Positions 8,339 to 17,426 of a stretch of DNA of 29,550 nucleotides are shown piece by piece. The notes under the pieces were generated by a model that did no database searches, was not told the origin of the DNA, and was given only the letters and a program-made list of their open reading frames with translations. The translations under genes and the position numbers were made by a program. Each line of letters begins with the position of its first letter. The stretch's first letter is position 1. This DNA is from Pseudorhodobacter sp. (lineage in GTDB: Bacteria > Pseudomonadota > Alphaproteobacteria > Rhodobacterales > Rhodobacteraceae). The DNA lies in the NCBI GenBank assembly GCA_024641255.1, contig JAHEDL010000143.1, positions 1 through 29,550 of the forward strand, given 5' to 3'.

Positions 8339-9727
8339 TCAACAGTCGATGACGCCGTCGAGGCCGAAGTCTGCCATGGTGCGCGAGGTTGCCTGACGCA
8401 GCGCATCAGTTGTGGTGAGCGCGGGTTCAAGCTGACAGGCTTCGATGCAAAGGGACACAGCGTTGGCATAGTGAGAGGCTACAACCACTAAATGTCCGTG
8501 CGAGCGTTGAAGGTCGCGGCGCAATACGTTTACATCCACGGCGCGCATCAGCAGGCGGGCGCAAGGTGCACCGTCAATCTGCGCGAGCCCATCTGAAAGC
8601 GTACCAAGGTTCGAACAGCTGACCGGCAAATCTTCGGCATAGGAAAAGAAGTTGTTTACCATCGCTGTGGTGATGCCACGCGGCATCCAGGCGACGGCAG
8701 GCAGAAGTGACGTCTGGGTGGACTCATCGCTGTCGCGTGCGCTGCGAAGCATCGCCATGTGTAGCTTATTCAAAGGCCGCAGGTCGGTGCAAAGGCGCTC
8801 TGGTGCGACAGTCATCGTGCGAAAATCGATTGCAAGTGCGCGCTCGTCCTCAAGCCCGCGCCGTCTATCGATGGGGACAAGCAGGCTAACTGCACCATCG
8901 GAAACCCGGCGGCGGCCCATGTGCATGGCCAAAGTTGCCACAAAACCCGGGAGCAAGGTGTTTGGACGGCCGCCAAGCCGACGGGCGCAGGCATCCCATG
9001 CCTGAAAGTTGATGGTCACGGCTAGAGAGGGAAGATTTACGACCGTTGCCGGGTCAGCAGGCGCGGCGGCGAGGGGCATTTGCGGCGCCCTTCGCCGCAC
9101 CAAGGATCTGACCGGGATCTTGCGGGCAATCGCGGCAAGTGCGGCAACCGTGCGCGGCGTGTCTGATACGACTTGCAGGAAATCCGATATGCATCCGGCC
9201 AGCAAGCCACGCGCGCCCTGCGGCAAATAGGGGTTAGCAAGCTGTGTTCGGGTTGCAGCCGCTTCGATGGCGCGCAGCGCACCGATGCCGTCGATCACCA
9301 AATGCGAACCCAGAATACTTACGGCGGTGGTACCATCGTCGAAGCGCTGCATGTCCAGGTGCCATGCCGGACCCGTGGTGGGGTCAATGGTCTGGCGCGC
9401 CTGCTGGTTGGCCCATTGCATCAATTCGGATCGTTGCAGCGGCTTGTGGTCTTGTGTGAGTGTCTGGTGCGGGCCATTCGGCTTTACCCAACGGGGCCGG
9501 CCCAACCGCAGGACCGATGGCGCAATAAGGCGGTTGAATGGCAAAGCAGCCAGCCGTTCGTTCATTTCATTCAGTGCAGCGAGGTTCACCTCACGGTCGT
9601 AAAGCCAGATGCACTGCATCAACTGTGCCCTGCCCGTGGCCCGGAATAGCTCGAAGGCCACTTGATCAACCCAAGCGAGCCGGTGGCGCATATGCGCAGC
9701 TGTGCGGGACGCCGGTTTTTCAGGCAT
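8339..9727 (-). CDS. Condensation/WS-DGAT/Pap-type acyltransferase (paralogue A)
   Basis: About 462 residues. The HxxxDG active-site signature of CoA- and carrier-dependent acyltransferases is present as SHLVIDG, with the first of the usual two histidines replaced by serine. It follows a DPTTGPAWHLD segment shared with the other paralogues. A C-terminal LPVSCSNLG motif resembles the SN-G motif of WS/DGAT-like proteins. It is collinear with the proteins at 9720-11084 and 13047-14435, and all three start with a related D-Q segment and share a GRxxWV motif near residue 75. The start at 9727 is chosen because it gives an 8-base overlap with the upstream stop; a longer frame runs into the neighbour. 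It probably transfers an acyl group to a hydroxyl of a lipid or sugar acceptor. It could equally act in a peptide-like condensation, and the substrate is unknown. Confidence 0.72.
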   Translation of the reverse strand: MPEKPASRTAAHMRHRLAWVDQVAFELFRATGRAQLMQCIWLYDREVNLAALNEMNERLAALPFNRLIAPSVLRLGRPRWVKPNGPHQTLTQDHKPLQRSELMQWANQQARQTIDPTTGPAWHLDMQRFDDGTTAVSILGSHLVIDGIGALRAIEAAATRTQLANPYLPQGARGLLAGCISDFLQVVSDTPRTVAALAAIARKIPVRSLVRRRAPQMPLAAAPADPATVVNLPSLAVTINFQAWDACARRLGGRPNTLLPGFVATLAMHMGRRRVSDGAVSLLVPIDRRRGLEDERALAIDFRTMTVAPERLCTDLRPLNKLHMAMLRSARDSDESTQTSLLPAVAWMPRGITTAMVNNFFSYAEDLPVSCSNLGTLSDGLAQIDGAPCARLLMRAVDVNVLRRDLQRSHGHLVVVASHYANAVSLCIEACQLEPALTTTDALRQATSRTMADFGLDGVIDC

Positions 9728-11084
9728 CGAAGAATTCGCCGGAGAGGCCATACTGGGCCAGAATCTGTTCGACCAGCATGTGAAGGTGGCGGCTTTGGGT
9801 AACAACGCCGGGCTGATACGCTACGAAATTCAGGTGCATATGATCTGAGACCACGCCGCCAAAGAGGGTCGCCACCCCCTGACGCGCTTCGATCGCTTCC
9901 AGTGAAACCTGACGGTCGGTGCCACGAAAACAAACTTCGTCCGCATCGGCGCCGTCAATCCTAAGAATCTCCTGAGGCAATTTCCCTAAATACGAACATG
10001 TGACAGGCAATTCTGACAGCGCGGCAAAAGCCAGATGGCCCGCCCTTTCTACGACAGATGAGGGCACGAAAGGCACTAGCGGCAGCAGCATATCTATCGG
10101 ATCGGTTTCTTTCCTTGTCCGAAGCAATGTGCTCCGCAGACGTCGCTGAAGTTCTGTCAAGCGCCTATCGGGCGCATCGACCGACATCTTGAGCGAGGCT
10201 AGCGAGACGCAGTTTCCCGCTGCGTCCGACTGCCCTTGCCGCAAGTTGACCGGAATTAACATCGTCACGTCGCCGTCGCGCACCCGGCCAAGGGCGGAAG
10301 CAAAGGCGGTCGTAATGGCGGCCAGCAGCGTGAGCCGGTTCGCCCCAAGATTTTTGGCCTTTGCATCCCACACGGTAGTAGGAATGCGCAGCGGGATCGA
10401 GGCAAATGCGATTGTGCGGTCAGGCGTGGTCTTTAGCAGTTTCTTTGAAACCGCACGGCTTGACGTTAAACGCGGGAAGCGAAACATCCGCGCCGCGCGG
10501 GCGAGAGCACGGAACGTCACGGGCAGATCCTGCACTGTGCGCCAAAGTTCGGAAACGATATCCGCGACCGAGTGTTGCGCTGAGATCGCGGGATAGGCTG
10601 GCAACACTGGATTAGCAGCGACGGCTTCGGCCACGGCAAGCGCAACCGAAGTTCCGTCTGCAATGCAATGGGATACGACGAGCGAGACGATTGTATCGCC
10701 GTTGGTAAGGTGTTGGGCCGTCAACGTCCAGGCCGGCCCGTGCTCAGGATCCAGTGGGAGCTCTACCTGTGCGTCCAGCCATGTTTGCAGCCGCGCCGGG
10801 TCAAGTGGCGCTGTGGCCGCTATGGCCGACAGTGCAGGCGGGGCGACTACCCATTGGTGTCGCCCAAACGGCAACAGCGCCGGGCGGATGAGACGGGCCA
10901 AACGGCCATGTGCAAGATTGTCGCGGAACTTTTCCAGTGCGCCCAGATCGACGGGTCGATGATACCGCCAAGCGACTTGGATGACGGCCTGATGCCCGGC
11001 TGCAGTATGCCCCAAGTGAAGCGCCTGGTCCATAAAGGACAGAAAGGAAGGCGGTTGCCGAAACCTGTGCTTTGGAAATGGCAT
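9720..11084 (-). CDS. Condensation/WS-DGAT/Pap-type acyltransferase (paralogue B)
   Basis: About 454 residues. It carries DPEHGPAWTL followed by the catalytic-type motif SHCIADG, and a C-terminal LPVTCSYLGKLP motif. There is no signal peptide or membrane span, so it should be cytoplasmic or membrane-associated. ATG 11084 is preferred over an upstream start because it lies 5 bases after the stop of the preceding gene and opens the segment that aligns with the paralogues (MDQALHLGHTAAGHQ). No clear ribosome site is visible, so translation may be coupled. It is the middle gene of a three-acyltransferase operon. The reaction is inferred from the superfamily only. Confidence 0.72.
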   Translation of the reverse strand: MPFPKHRFRQPPSFLSFMDQALHLGHTAAGHQAVIQVAWRYHRPVDLGALEKFRDNLAHGRLARLIRPALLPFGRHQWVVAPPALSAIAATAPLDPARLQTWLDAQVELPLDPEHGPAWTLTAQHLTNGDTIVSLVVSHCIADGTSVALAVAEAVAANPVLPAYPAISAQHSVADIVSELWRTVQDLPVTFRALARAARMFRFPRLTSSRAVSKKLLKTTPDRTIAFASIPLRIPTTVWDAKAKNLGANRLTLLAAITTAFASALGRVRDGDVTMLIPVNLRQGQSDAAGNCVSLASLKMSVDAPDRRLTELQRRLRSTLLRTRKETDPIDMLLPLVPFVPSSVVERAGHLAFAALSELPVTCSYLGKLPQEILRIDGADADEVCFRGTDRQVSLEAIEARQGVATLFGGVVSDHMHLNFVAYQPGVVTQSRHLHMLVEQILAQYGLSGEFFDA

Positions 11085-11089
11085 CGCGT

Positions 11090-12505
11090 TCAGCGGCGGC
11101 CAACGCGGGCGGGCGTCGATGCACCGGCGACCTGACGGCAAATGTTTTGAAACATCTCAACATAGTTTGTCATTGAAGTGCGGGCTATTTCATTTGCAGG
11201 GTATGACGCCATCAAGCTTAGACCGCGTTGCGTCCGAACGAACCAGATCGCAACCTGTGCCGCCATGCCCCGGTTTACATAGGTCCGCCCGTTCACCTGT
11301 TGCCAGACCCGTGCGAGGTGCGGATTGGAGGGAAGACGGTCAGCATCGGTATAAGAGAGCATCACGCCGCCCGTCGCAACAGGGCGGATCGTCGGCAAGT
11401 CGGCCGCCAACTCCAGCACCCGCTCGATCGGAGTGTCGGCAAGCGGCAGCCGTTCTTCGAATATGCGCTGCGCGGTGGCCGCAAGCGTTGGGAACGCCTG
11501 CGCGTCGACGTCGAAATCGATTGGAACCACGCCCATGCACCAGCCCGCCATCCGGAACGCCTGCGGCGATTTCCGTGTCGATGCAGGCGTGACGACGCTG
11601 TAGCGCCCGTTGCCGGCGAGTGCACGTTCGGTCAGCGCCGCGCAGGCGAGCAAACCGCCCAGCATGCGCGCGCCCGAGGCTTCGCAGGCGTATGCGAAGG
11701 CCGCCGCCCCAGTGTGATCAAGGATATCAAGCGTCACGTAATCGGCTAAGCAACGATCTTCCAGCAGACCCAAGGCAAGTGGAAAAGCTGGCATTCGGCC
11801 CCGATTGCGCTGAAGGAACGCAACCCATTCCGCAACGCCGGGATCGGCAAGCGTCATTTTGGCGGTCCGCAGGCGTTGATTGGTGCAGTAATCCATATAG
11901 CGCGCCGCAGAGGCGATCCGCAGCGGCAACGCGCCGTCGGTAAGGGCGCGATAGGCTGCGTGCACCTCTTGCAGCAATAGTGGGACGACGGACATATCCG
12001 CATGCAGATGGTCAATGCAGGCGAAGCAGGTGAAGCCAGTTTCACGCTGCAGGATGCCGAAACGGAAGCAATCCCATTCGAATGGTGCCGGGGTCGCCAT
12101 AGCTTGATTCCGCCAATCATCCAAGCCCATCTCGCCCAAGGGCGTAGGTTCCATCTGGATGGATTTCGGGTCTGACAGCACGTGCCGCACAAGCGCGTCG
12201 CCGCGATCCTCGAACCAACTGTGGTATGTGTCATGCCTGCGCAGATGGTCGGTCACGACCTGGGTCATGACTTGCAGGTCGCATTGGCCGGGCTCTTCCC
12301 ATTCGACGATGATCAGCCGCGCCATCTCTTCGTTGCGGTGTGCGTAGGCGCGAAAGGCGCTAAGATGCTGCGCCTGTTCGTAGCTTGGCGGCAGGTCGGA
12401 AACAGGGGCGACTCGCGCCTGTTCCACGGTCGCCTTGGATGGAAGCCAGATGGTCGCCTTGCCAAAATCAGCTACGCCGTCGTGCTTCATGCACAAATCA
12501 GCCAT
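11090..12505 (-). CDS. Condensation-domain acyltransferase, PapA-like (paralogue C, divergent)
   Basis: A 471-residue protein, more distant from the other three. The HxxxD catalytic core is present as DHLHADMS (about residue 165), where the usual glycine after the aspartate is methionine. An N-terminal LPPSYEQAQHLSAFRAY segment, a DHLRRHDTYHSWFE segment and a late TGGVMLSYTDADRLP segment fit polyketide-associated (PapA) and NRPS condensation proteins. PapA1-PapA3 of mycobacteria use this fold to acylate trehalose. ATG 12505 has AAGGA about 9 bases upstream. It is the first gene of the minus-strand operon with paralogues A and B, and is divergent from paralogue D. A distinct acceptor or donor from that of A, B and D is likely, but this is an inference. 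Confidence 0.72.
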   Translation of the reverse strand: MADLCMKHDGVADFGKATIWLPSKATVEQARVAPVSDLPPSYEQAQHLSAFRAYAHRNEEMARLIIVEWEEPGQCDLQVMTQVVTDHLRRHDTYHSWFEDRGDALVRHVLSDPKSIQMEPTPLGEMGLDDWRNQAMATPAPFEWDCFRFGILQRETGFTCFACIDHLHADMSVVPLLLQEVHAAYRALTDGALPLRIASAARYMDYCTNQRLRTAKMTLADPGVAEWVAFLQRNRGRMPAFPLALGLLEDRCLADYVTLDILDHTGAAAFAYACEASGARMLGGLLACAALTERALAGNGRYSVVTPASTRKSPQAFRMAGWCMGVVPIDFDVDAQAFPTLAATAQRIFEERLPLADTPIERVLELAADLPTIRPVATGGVMLSYTDADRLPSNPHLARVWQQVNGRTYVNRGMAAQVAIWFVRTQRGLSLMASYPANEIARTSMTNYVEMFQNICRQVAGASTPARVGRR

Positions 12506-13046
12506 CGGCTTGTTCCTTGAGCCGTTGACGTCTGTTCAAAGCGGTTACCCCGCAGCGATTGGGTGGATCGCGACGTTCCTTCAAGGGCATGGAATTGACA
12601 CGCAGGATGCGGCGTTTTCCGACAGCTGCAGTTTCAATCACGTCTCTACCTGTGGTAAAATTTTCGCCATGACGCATTCTTGCGCAACGTTCGTTCGGCT
12701 TGGCAAGCTGTTTTGATCGTAATACGTCTTATACTAATTCTATAAGAATATGTGCTTGAATATTTAAGTCGTATTTCGATCTGTTTTATCTTTTCTGCGC
12801 GACGCGAAATTTGGCCAAATCGTAAGTCTGACTTGGCAGGAATCCCAGTGTGAATGGGGAAACTGCAAGCGGGGGAAATCGCAGCCTTTGTCTGTTTCAG
12901 AAGCATAGAGGCAGATTTAAATGGCAAACAAAGCGTCTAATTGATCCGCAAACAACGCTGATGATGCTTGGTTTCGTCCTGCGGCAGCGGTGTTTAGCAG
13001 GCGGCGGTTGCTACATCGCGCGGCAGCAATGTGAAGGGACGGAGGC
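12506..13046. promoter_or_regulatory. Divergent promoter region between acyltransferase genes, with an inverted repeat
   Basis: These 541 bases separate the start of paralogue C (minus) from paralogue D (plus) and must drive both. The middle (about 12715-12840) is markedly AT-richer than the surroundings. At 12727-12747 a perfect 7-base inverted repeat, TCTTATA and TATAAGA with a 7-base spacer, could be an operator. AAGGGACGGAGG precedes the ATG at 13047 and serves as its ribosome site. I could not assign -35/-10 boxes with confidence, and open frames here look spurious. Confidence 0.5.
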
Positions 13047-14435
13047 ATGAGCGTTCGATCGGCGGAAAAAAAGCGCGTGCGGCGCAGCGGCGCAATCGAA
13101 CCCGAGGTCGATTTAGGCAACGTTTTGTGCTATGCGGACCAAGGATCATTCTTGGGCCTGCGTGCGCTTGGGCGCCAGCCAACGCTTCATCTTACCTGGA
13201 TTTATCCGCACCCGCTCGAAAGGGCCGCGGTATTGCAATTTGCCCGGCGCATCGCACAGGGCTTGCTTGGGCGCGTCGTGCAGCGTTCGGCTTTGCCTTG
13301 GGGGCGGCACCGCTGGGTGGCCAGTCCCGTGCCGCCGGCGGTGACGTGGCGCGAGACGCCAGTTGCGATCGAGGCCCTGCAGGCGACGCGAAGCGATTTG
13401 TTCGATTTGCCTATCGACCCCGAACACGGCCCCGGTTGGCGGCTGGTGGTGCAGCCCCTGAATGGTGGCGGCACGGCCTTGTCGATGCTGGTGTCGCACA
13501 CCATTGCCGACGGGCAAGCTTGTGTGCAGGCCCTTGTCAGCGCAATCACAGGCCAAGGTCTTGTCCATGGCCTTCCGGCGCGGTCGTGGCGATGGTCTCC
13601 TTGGATGTTGGTGCGCGACAGTGCGCAAAGCTTGCACAGCCTGCCTGCGGCATGGCGGGCCGTGAACGAACTTTGGCGCAATGTGCACATGATCAAACCC
13701 GGAAAGCTGCGGCCGGTGCCGCCATTGCGGCACCGTGAAGATACTTTATCCGATCCGGTCGTGGAGGTTCCTCTGGTGTGCGTGGGGATGGACGCGGGAC
13801 TCTGCGAACAACTGGCAATGGATAGGGGCGTTGCAAGCAACACTCTGCTTTTGGCTTTTGCAACAAGGCTTGCCTTTCGATTAGGCCGTGTCGATGCCGC
13901 CGGACAAGTGAAACTGGCGCTGCCGGTCAGTAACCGTCAACCGGGAGATCGGCGTGGCAACGCGTTGCAGCCAGCCAGTGTGGTGGTGGACCCCACGGTT
14001 TGCCACGCTGATCTGCCAGGGTTGCAACGGCAGGTCAGGAGAGCCTTTGCTGATATTCTGCGCAATGGCGACGGGATATCTATGCTTGCTCCACTTGTGC
14101 TTTATGTGCCGCGGTGGCTGGTTCGCAAGATGGAATGGCACGCGCTTGGGGCGGACCTGCCCGTGGGTTGCAGCATGTTAGGCAAACTTCCCACCGAACT
14201 GGGCAACCCGGTTGGCAAAGGTGAGCTTATTCAGTTTTCTGCGCTGGAGCGCTATACGAAATCCGCACTGGAACGGCTGGAAGGGCTACTGTTTATTGTG
14301 AGCTACCGTATTGGCGACCGTCAAATCGTCACTGTGTCCGGCTACCAACCGGATCGCGCAACGACCCGTGCCACGCTGGTTCCCGTTGTGCGCGCGGCGC
14401 TGGACGACATAGGTCTTGCGGCGACGGTTGTCTAA
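13047..14435 (+). CDS. Condensation/WS-DGAT/Pap-type acyltransferase (paralogue D)
   Basis: A 462-residue protein close in layout to paralogues A and B. It has an N-terminal ADQGSFLGLRALGRQP segment, LPWGRHRWVASP near residue 90, DPEHGPGWRLVVQPLN, then the active-site motif SHTIADG, and a C-terminal LPVGCSMLGKLP motif. The C-terminus (ALDDIGLAATVV) aligns with the ends of A and B, so the gene is complete although an insertion-sequence remnant begins only 2-3 bases after its stop. It is divergently transcribed from the other three, which suggests shared control. The acyl-transfer role is inferred from the superfamily. Four such proteins imply several acyl positions or substrates. Confidence 0.72.
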   Translation: MSVRSAEKKRVRRSGAIEPEVDLGNVLCYADQGSFLGLRALGRQPTLHLTWIYPHPLERAAVLQFARRIAQGLLGRVVQRSALPWGRHRWVASPVPPAVTWRETPVAIEALQATRSDLFDLPIDPEHGPGWRLVVQPLNGGGTALSMLVSHTIADGQACVQALVSAITGQGLVHGLPARSWRWSPWMLVRDSAQSLHSLPAAWRAVNELWRNVHMIKPGKLRPVPPLRHREDTLSDPVVEVPLVCVGMDAGLCEQLAMDRGVASNTLLLAFATRLAFRLGRVDAAGQVKLALPVSNRQPGDRRGNALQPASVVVDPTVCHADLPGLQRQVRRAFADILRNGDGISMLAPLVLYVPRWLVRKMEWHALGADLPVGCSMLGKLPTELGNPVGKGELIQFSALERYTKSALERLEGLLFIVSYRIGDRQIVTVSGYQPDRATTRATLVPVVRAALDDIGLAATVV

Positions 14436-14437
14436 CA

Positions 14438-14834
14438 CGCTGCTGAAAAAATCCACCCTGGGCGTCGGACCTGGAAAATGATTCACATTCCGGGCGGTTT
14501 GGTGGGGGAAGACGATGCGAAGATCGGACGAGACGAGCGGGTCGCTGTTCAGCTATGTCGATCTTGAGGAGCGCATTCCGGCCCGGCATCCGCTGCGCAA
14601 GATCCGACAGGTCGTCAACTATTCGCTGGTCAGCCTTGATGCTGAGTTCGCGCCGGTTTATGCCGACTTCGGCCGTCCGCCGATTGCGCCGGAGCGGTTG
14701 ATCCGGGCCAGCCTGCTGCATCACCCGGCATCCCGCCTACGCCGTCTCGCAGAAATATGCCGCAAGAGGGTCGAGGAGCCGTTCGGCTGGGCCAAGACGG
14801 TCGGACCGATGGCGCAGACCATGCGGCGGGGGCG
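14438..14834 (+). mobile_element. Remnant of an IS1182-like (IS5-superfamily) insertion sequence
   Basis: The element seems to begin at about 14438 with CACGCTGCTGAAAAAATCC, which resembles the terminal repeat of this IS group. A transposase start follows at 14515. It has lost most of its interior and its right end, and abuts a second IS remnant at about 14835. Confidence 0.6.
14515..14834 (+). pseudogene. Truncated IS1182-like transposase with internal deletion
   Basis: The N-terminus (MRRSDETSGSLFSYVDLEER and the following ARHPLRKIRQVVN and FGRPPIAPERLIRASLL) is the usual start of this transposase. At about 14720 it jumps straight to the C-terminal part. That part reads HPAYAVSQKY in the next frame and RKRVEEPFGWAKTVG in the original frame, so a deletion of some 250-300 codons was followed by frame damage. 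Homology ends at about 14834. It cannot be functional. Confidence 0.75.
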
Positions 14835-14835
14835 G

Positions 14836-15042
14836 CCTGCAATCTTGAGCAGCCCAATTTGCCCGCGATCGCCGTCAGTGCCACAGCTTCGCTTTGATAC
14901 TCATCGCGGTGTTGCATCGCCAACCGAACCGCACGCTCGCGAAACTCAGGGGAATACGACTTCGAGGTCTTCTCTTTGATGTCTGTTCCATAACGGGCAA
15001 GTCTCCGAGAGTTTTGCCCTCCGGTAAATCCGGGGCGGTTCA
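14836..15042 (-). mobile_element. Remnant of an IS3-family element: terminal repeat plus start of OrfA
   Basis: On the minus strand the end at 15042 reads TGAACCGCCCCGGATTTACC, which matches the terminal inverted repeat style of IS3-family elements. The OrfA N-terminus follows from about 14980, with KTSKSYSPEFRERAVRLAMQ and then a segment ending IAGKLGCS. The frame has no good start codon, and the element stops at about 14836 where the other IS remnant begins. OrfB is absent, so this is a scar and not a mobile element today. Confidence 0.68.
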
Positions 15043-15087
15043 GGTCTAAGGGCGATGCTCGCCGCAAGGATGGCATGTTGGGCGCGA

Positions 15088-16254
15088 TCAATTAGCCCGT
15101 AGCGCATCGACGATTTTCATCCGCGAGGCACGCAGCGCCGGAAGGAAGCCGCCAAGAAACCCCATCACGATTGCGAAACACAAGGATTGCAGAACGATGC
15201 CAGGTGTCAGAACAAACCGGAAGGCAAGCTCGGACAACGACGCCCAGTTCAGAGTCGTAACCTTTACCAGCATCATCAGCGAGGCAAGTGACAGGCCGAC
15301 GACCCAACCGACCATCCCGAGCAGCATAGCCTCGGCCAGAAAGGCGACGAGGATACTGGAGCGCCGGAAACCAAGAGCCCGCAAAGCCCCGATCTCGCGC
15401 TTTCGGCTGGCGACGGCCGCATACATCGTGATGGTCGCACCGATAACGGCGCCGACTGAGAAAAGAACCGAAAGCGTAACACCAAGGATCTGGATGAACC
15501 CCGACATCAGGCGCGACTGTTCTTCGTAAAAAACGCCCTCGCGCTTGGCTTCGACGGTAAGACGGCGATCTGACTCGAGACGTGCCTTGATAGAGTTGAA
15601 ACCGGCGCGGCTCGCAAGGCGGACCACGACCGAAGAGTAGGCGTCGCGTCGGAACGCCTGCATGAACTGCGCGTTGTCCCCCCAAATCTCGGAGTCAAAC
15701 CCACTGCCGCCAGCGTCGAACTGCCCGACCACCTGCCAATCCCGCTGGGCAAACCGGAGGGTCGATCCCTCCTGAAGACCAGTAAACCGCCCGACAAGCG
15801 CGCCGCCGATCATGATCTCGTTTGACCCCGGACGGAACATGCGCCCCTTTGCTATGTGTATCTTTGGACGCAGGGTCAGAACTGCCGCACCAACACCGCG
15901 GGTCACGATGTTGCTTGTCTGACCAGACCCCTGCCTTGGCAAGGCGATCAATACCACCACTTCCTTTGATACGACCGGCGCGCCATCGGAGCCAAGCAGC
16001 ACCTCGGGCTGGCTCTCGATGATGCCTGCCTGTCTGCGATCAACCATGCTTTGGATTTCGACCTCTGCCGAGCGGCGCACGAAGATAGCGTTCGCGTCTT
16101 CGCCAGTTGAAACCAACGTCTGCTTCAACCCAGAGTCAAGCATCAGCACTGCTGCAAAGACAAACAGCACAAGGGCCATACCGCCCGCCGTAAGCGCAGT
16201 GGTGATCTTGCGTGTGCGAAGGTTCCGCAGGCTGTAGGCAAGTAGCAAACGCAT
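15088..16254 (-). CDS. ABC exporter permease, FtsX/MacB-like (second permease)
   Basis: About 388 residues starting MRLLLAYSLRNLRTRKITTA. The layout is one N-terminal membrane span, a periplasmic domain (about residues 45-255) and three C-terminal spans, as in MacB, LolCE and DevC. The sequence SRKREIGALRALGFRRSSIL, which precedes a late span, is the typical FtsX-family coupling helix. ATG 16254 lies 2 bases after the stop of the first permease (TGATCATG) and is preferred to a longer frame. It is the last gene of the exporter operon and ends just before the IS scar. The partner permease at 16257 suggests a heterodimer. Confidence 0.88.
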   Translation of the reverse strand: MRLLLAYSLRNLRTRKITTALTAGGMALVLFVFAAVLMLDSGLKQTLVSTGEDANAIFVRRSAEVEIQSMVDRRQAGIIESQPEVLLGSDGAPVVSKEVVVLIALPRQGSGQTSNIVTRGVGAAVLTLRPKIHIAKGRMFRPGSNEIMIGGALVGRFTGLQEGSTLRFAQRDWQVVGQFDAGGSGFDSEIWGDNAQFMQAFRRDAYSSVVVRLASRAGFNSIKARLESDRRLTVEAKREGVFYEEQSRLMSGFIQILGVTLSVLFSVGAVIGATITMYAAVASRKREIGALRALGFRRSSILVAFLAEAMLLGMVGWVVGLSLASLMMLVKVTTLNWASLSELAFRFVLTPGIVLQSLCFAIVMGFLGGFLPALRASRMKIVDALRAN

Positions 16255-16256
16255 GA

Positions 16257-17417
16257 TCAGCCCACTGCCCGAAGGCCCTCGATGATGTTGACGCGGGATG
16301 CCCGCCACATCGGAAAGACCGCCGAAAGCACGCCCACAGTCAGCGCCGCGACAGCTTGCAACGCAACGGTGTCTTTGCTGACGACCAAAGTCGGGAAAAG
16401 CGCCTTGGTCAGCACGGCGATCTGCGCGGCAACAAGGGGTGTGAGCCAGATGGCGACAGCAGCGCCAACAAGTGCAAGCACGACAGACTCCGCAAGGATC
16501 AGACTTGCAACATAGCCCGGTCCGAAGCCCAGAACCTTGAGTGTGGCGTATTCTGCCAGTCTTTCACGTGCCGTCATGGCCATCGTGTTCGCCATCACAC
16601 TTAAGATTATAAAAATCACCACGAAAGAGACAACGCGGATGGAAATAAGGATCGATTCAGTCTGCTTCATGAAGCCGATCTGGAAGGCGCGCTCTGTCTC
16701 GGTGCGTGTTTCGGCGAAAGAGTTGCGGAAGGTGTGGTCGATGGCTTCGCTTACTTCCGCGACCCGGTTAACGTCGGCCACGTCCACAACGAACACACCC
16801 ACCTGTTCGGCTTGCGCTTTCGAACGCATGCGGAGCGTTTCGTTCAGATAGTCCCAGCGGAAGAACAGTTGGGTCGTGTCGATCTTCGGATCGCGGCCAT
16901 CGAAGATGCCCTTGACCACGAATTCCCAAGGGCCGGGATAGATTGTTCCCTCTAGCTGCACCACGTCGCCCGGTTTCAGGCCGAAGCGGTTGGCAAGCTT
17001 GCGCCCGATGATGGCGCCACGGCGATCATGCTGAAATTCGCGCAACACATCCTCTGGTACGACATTCTCGGGATACATGCGAAAATAGCTCGCGCTGTCG
17101 ACGGCGTATTGTGGAAAGAAATTCTTGGCATCCTTGTAGATGCCGCCGAACCAGGTCACGAACGTAACGTCCCGGACCCCATCGACCTCGCGGATGCGCT
17201 TTTCATAGGCACGCGGCAAGGGTGAACTGAACGAAATGGAGTTCCGCGTGATTAGACGCGATGCCACTGCGCCATCGACGCCCGCGAACCACGCCTCGAC
17301 GATGGTCTGAAGCAGACCGAAAGCCAGGATCGCCGCGACAATCCCGGCAACCGTAAGCGCCGAACGTAGCCGGTTTCGCAGCGAATTACGCGCGACGAGC
17401 TTGAAGAACTGCATCAT
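16257..17417 (-). CDS. ABC exporter permease, FtsX/MacB-like (first permease)
   Basis: A 386-residue protein beginning MMQFFKLVARNSLRNRLRSA, with one N-terminal span, a large periplasmic domain and three C-terminal spans. The ARERLAEYATLKVLGFGPGY segment is the FtsX-type cytoplasmic helix. It is 9 bases downstream of the ATPase gene and 2 bases upstream of the second permease. Such permeases move lipoproteins, glycolipids, peptides or drugs from the inner membrane or periplasm outward, together with an adaptor protein. DevC of heterocyst glycolipid export is a relevant family example. The cargo here is inferred from the neighbouring acyltransferase and glycosyltransferase genes. Confidence 0.88.
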   Translation of the reverse strand: MMQFFKLVARNSLRNRLRSALTVAGIVAAILAFGLLQTIVEAWFAGVDGAVASRLITRNSISFSSPLPRAYEKRIREVDGVRDVTFVTWFGGIYKDAKNFFPQYAVDSASYFRMYPENVVPEDVLREFQHDRRGAIIGRKLANRFGLKPGDVVQLEGTIYPGPWEFVVKGIFDGRDPKIDTTQLFFRWDYLNETLRMRSKAQAEQVGVFVVDVADVNRVAEVSEAIDHTFRNSFAETRTETERAFQIGFMKQTESILISIRVVSFVVIFIILSVMANTMAMTARERLAEYATLKVLGFGPGYVASLILAESVVLALVGAAVAIWLTPLVAAQIAVLTKALFPTLVVSKDTVALQAVAALTVGVLSAVFPMWRASRVNIIEGLRAVG

Positions 17418-17426
17418 GCGTAGAAG

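Noticed and set aside
12646..12927. A 93-codon minus-strand frame in the divergent acyltransferase promoter
   Set aside because: It is AT-rich and Ile/Lys/Arg-rich with no domain and no ribosome site. It is more likely non-coding control DNA.
14515..15042. An active insertion sequence
   Set aside because: One transposase has lost its interior and the other has only its N-terminus. Neither has both ends, so they are relics.
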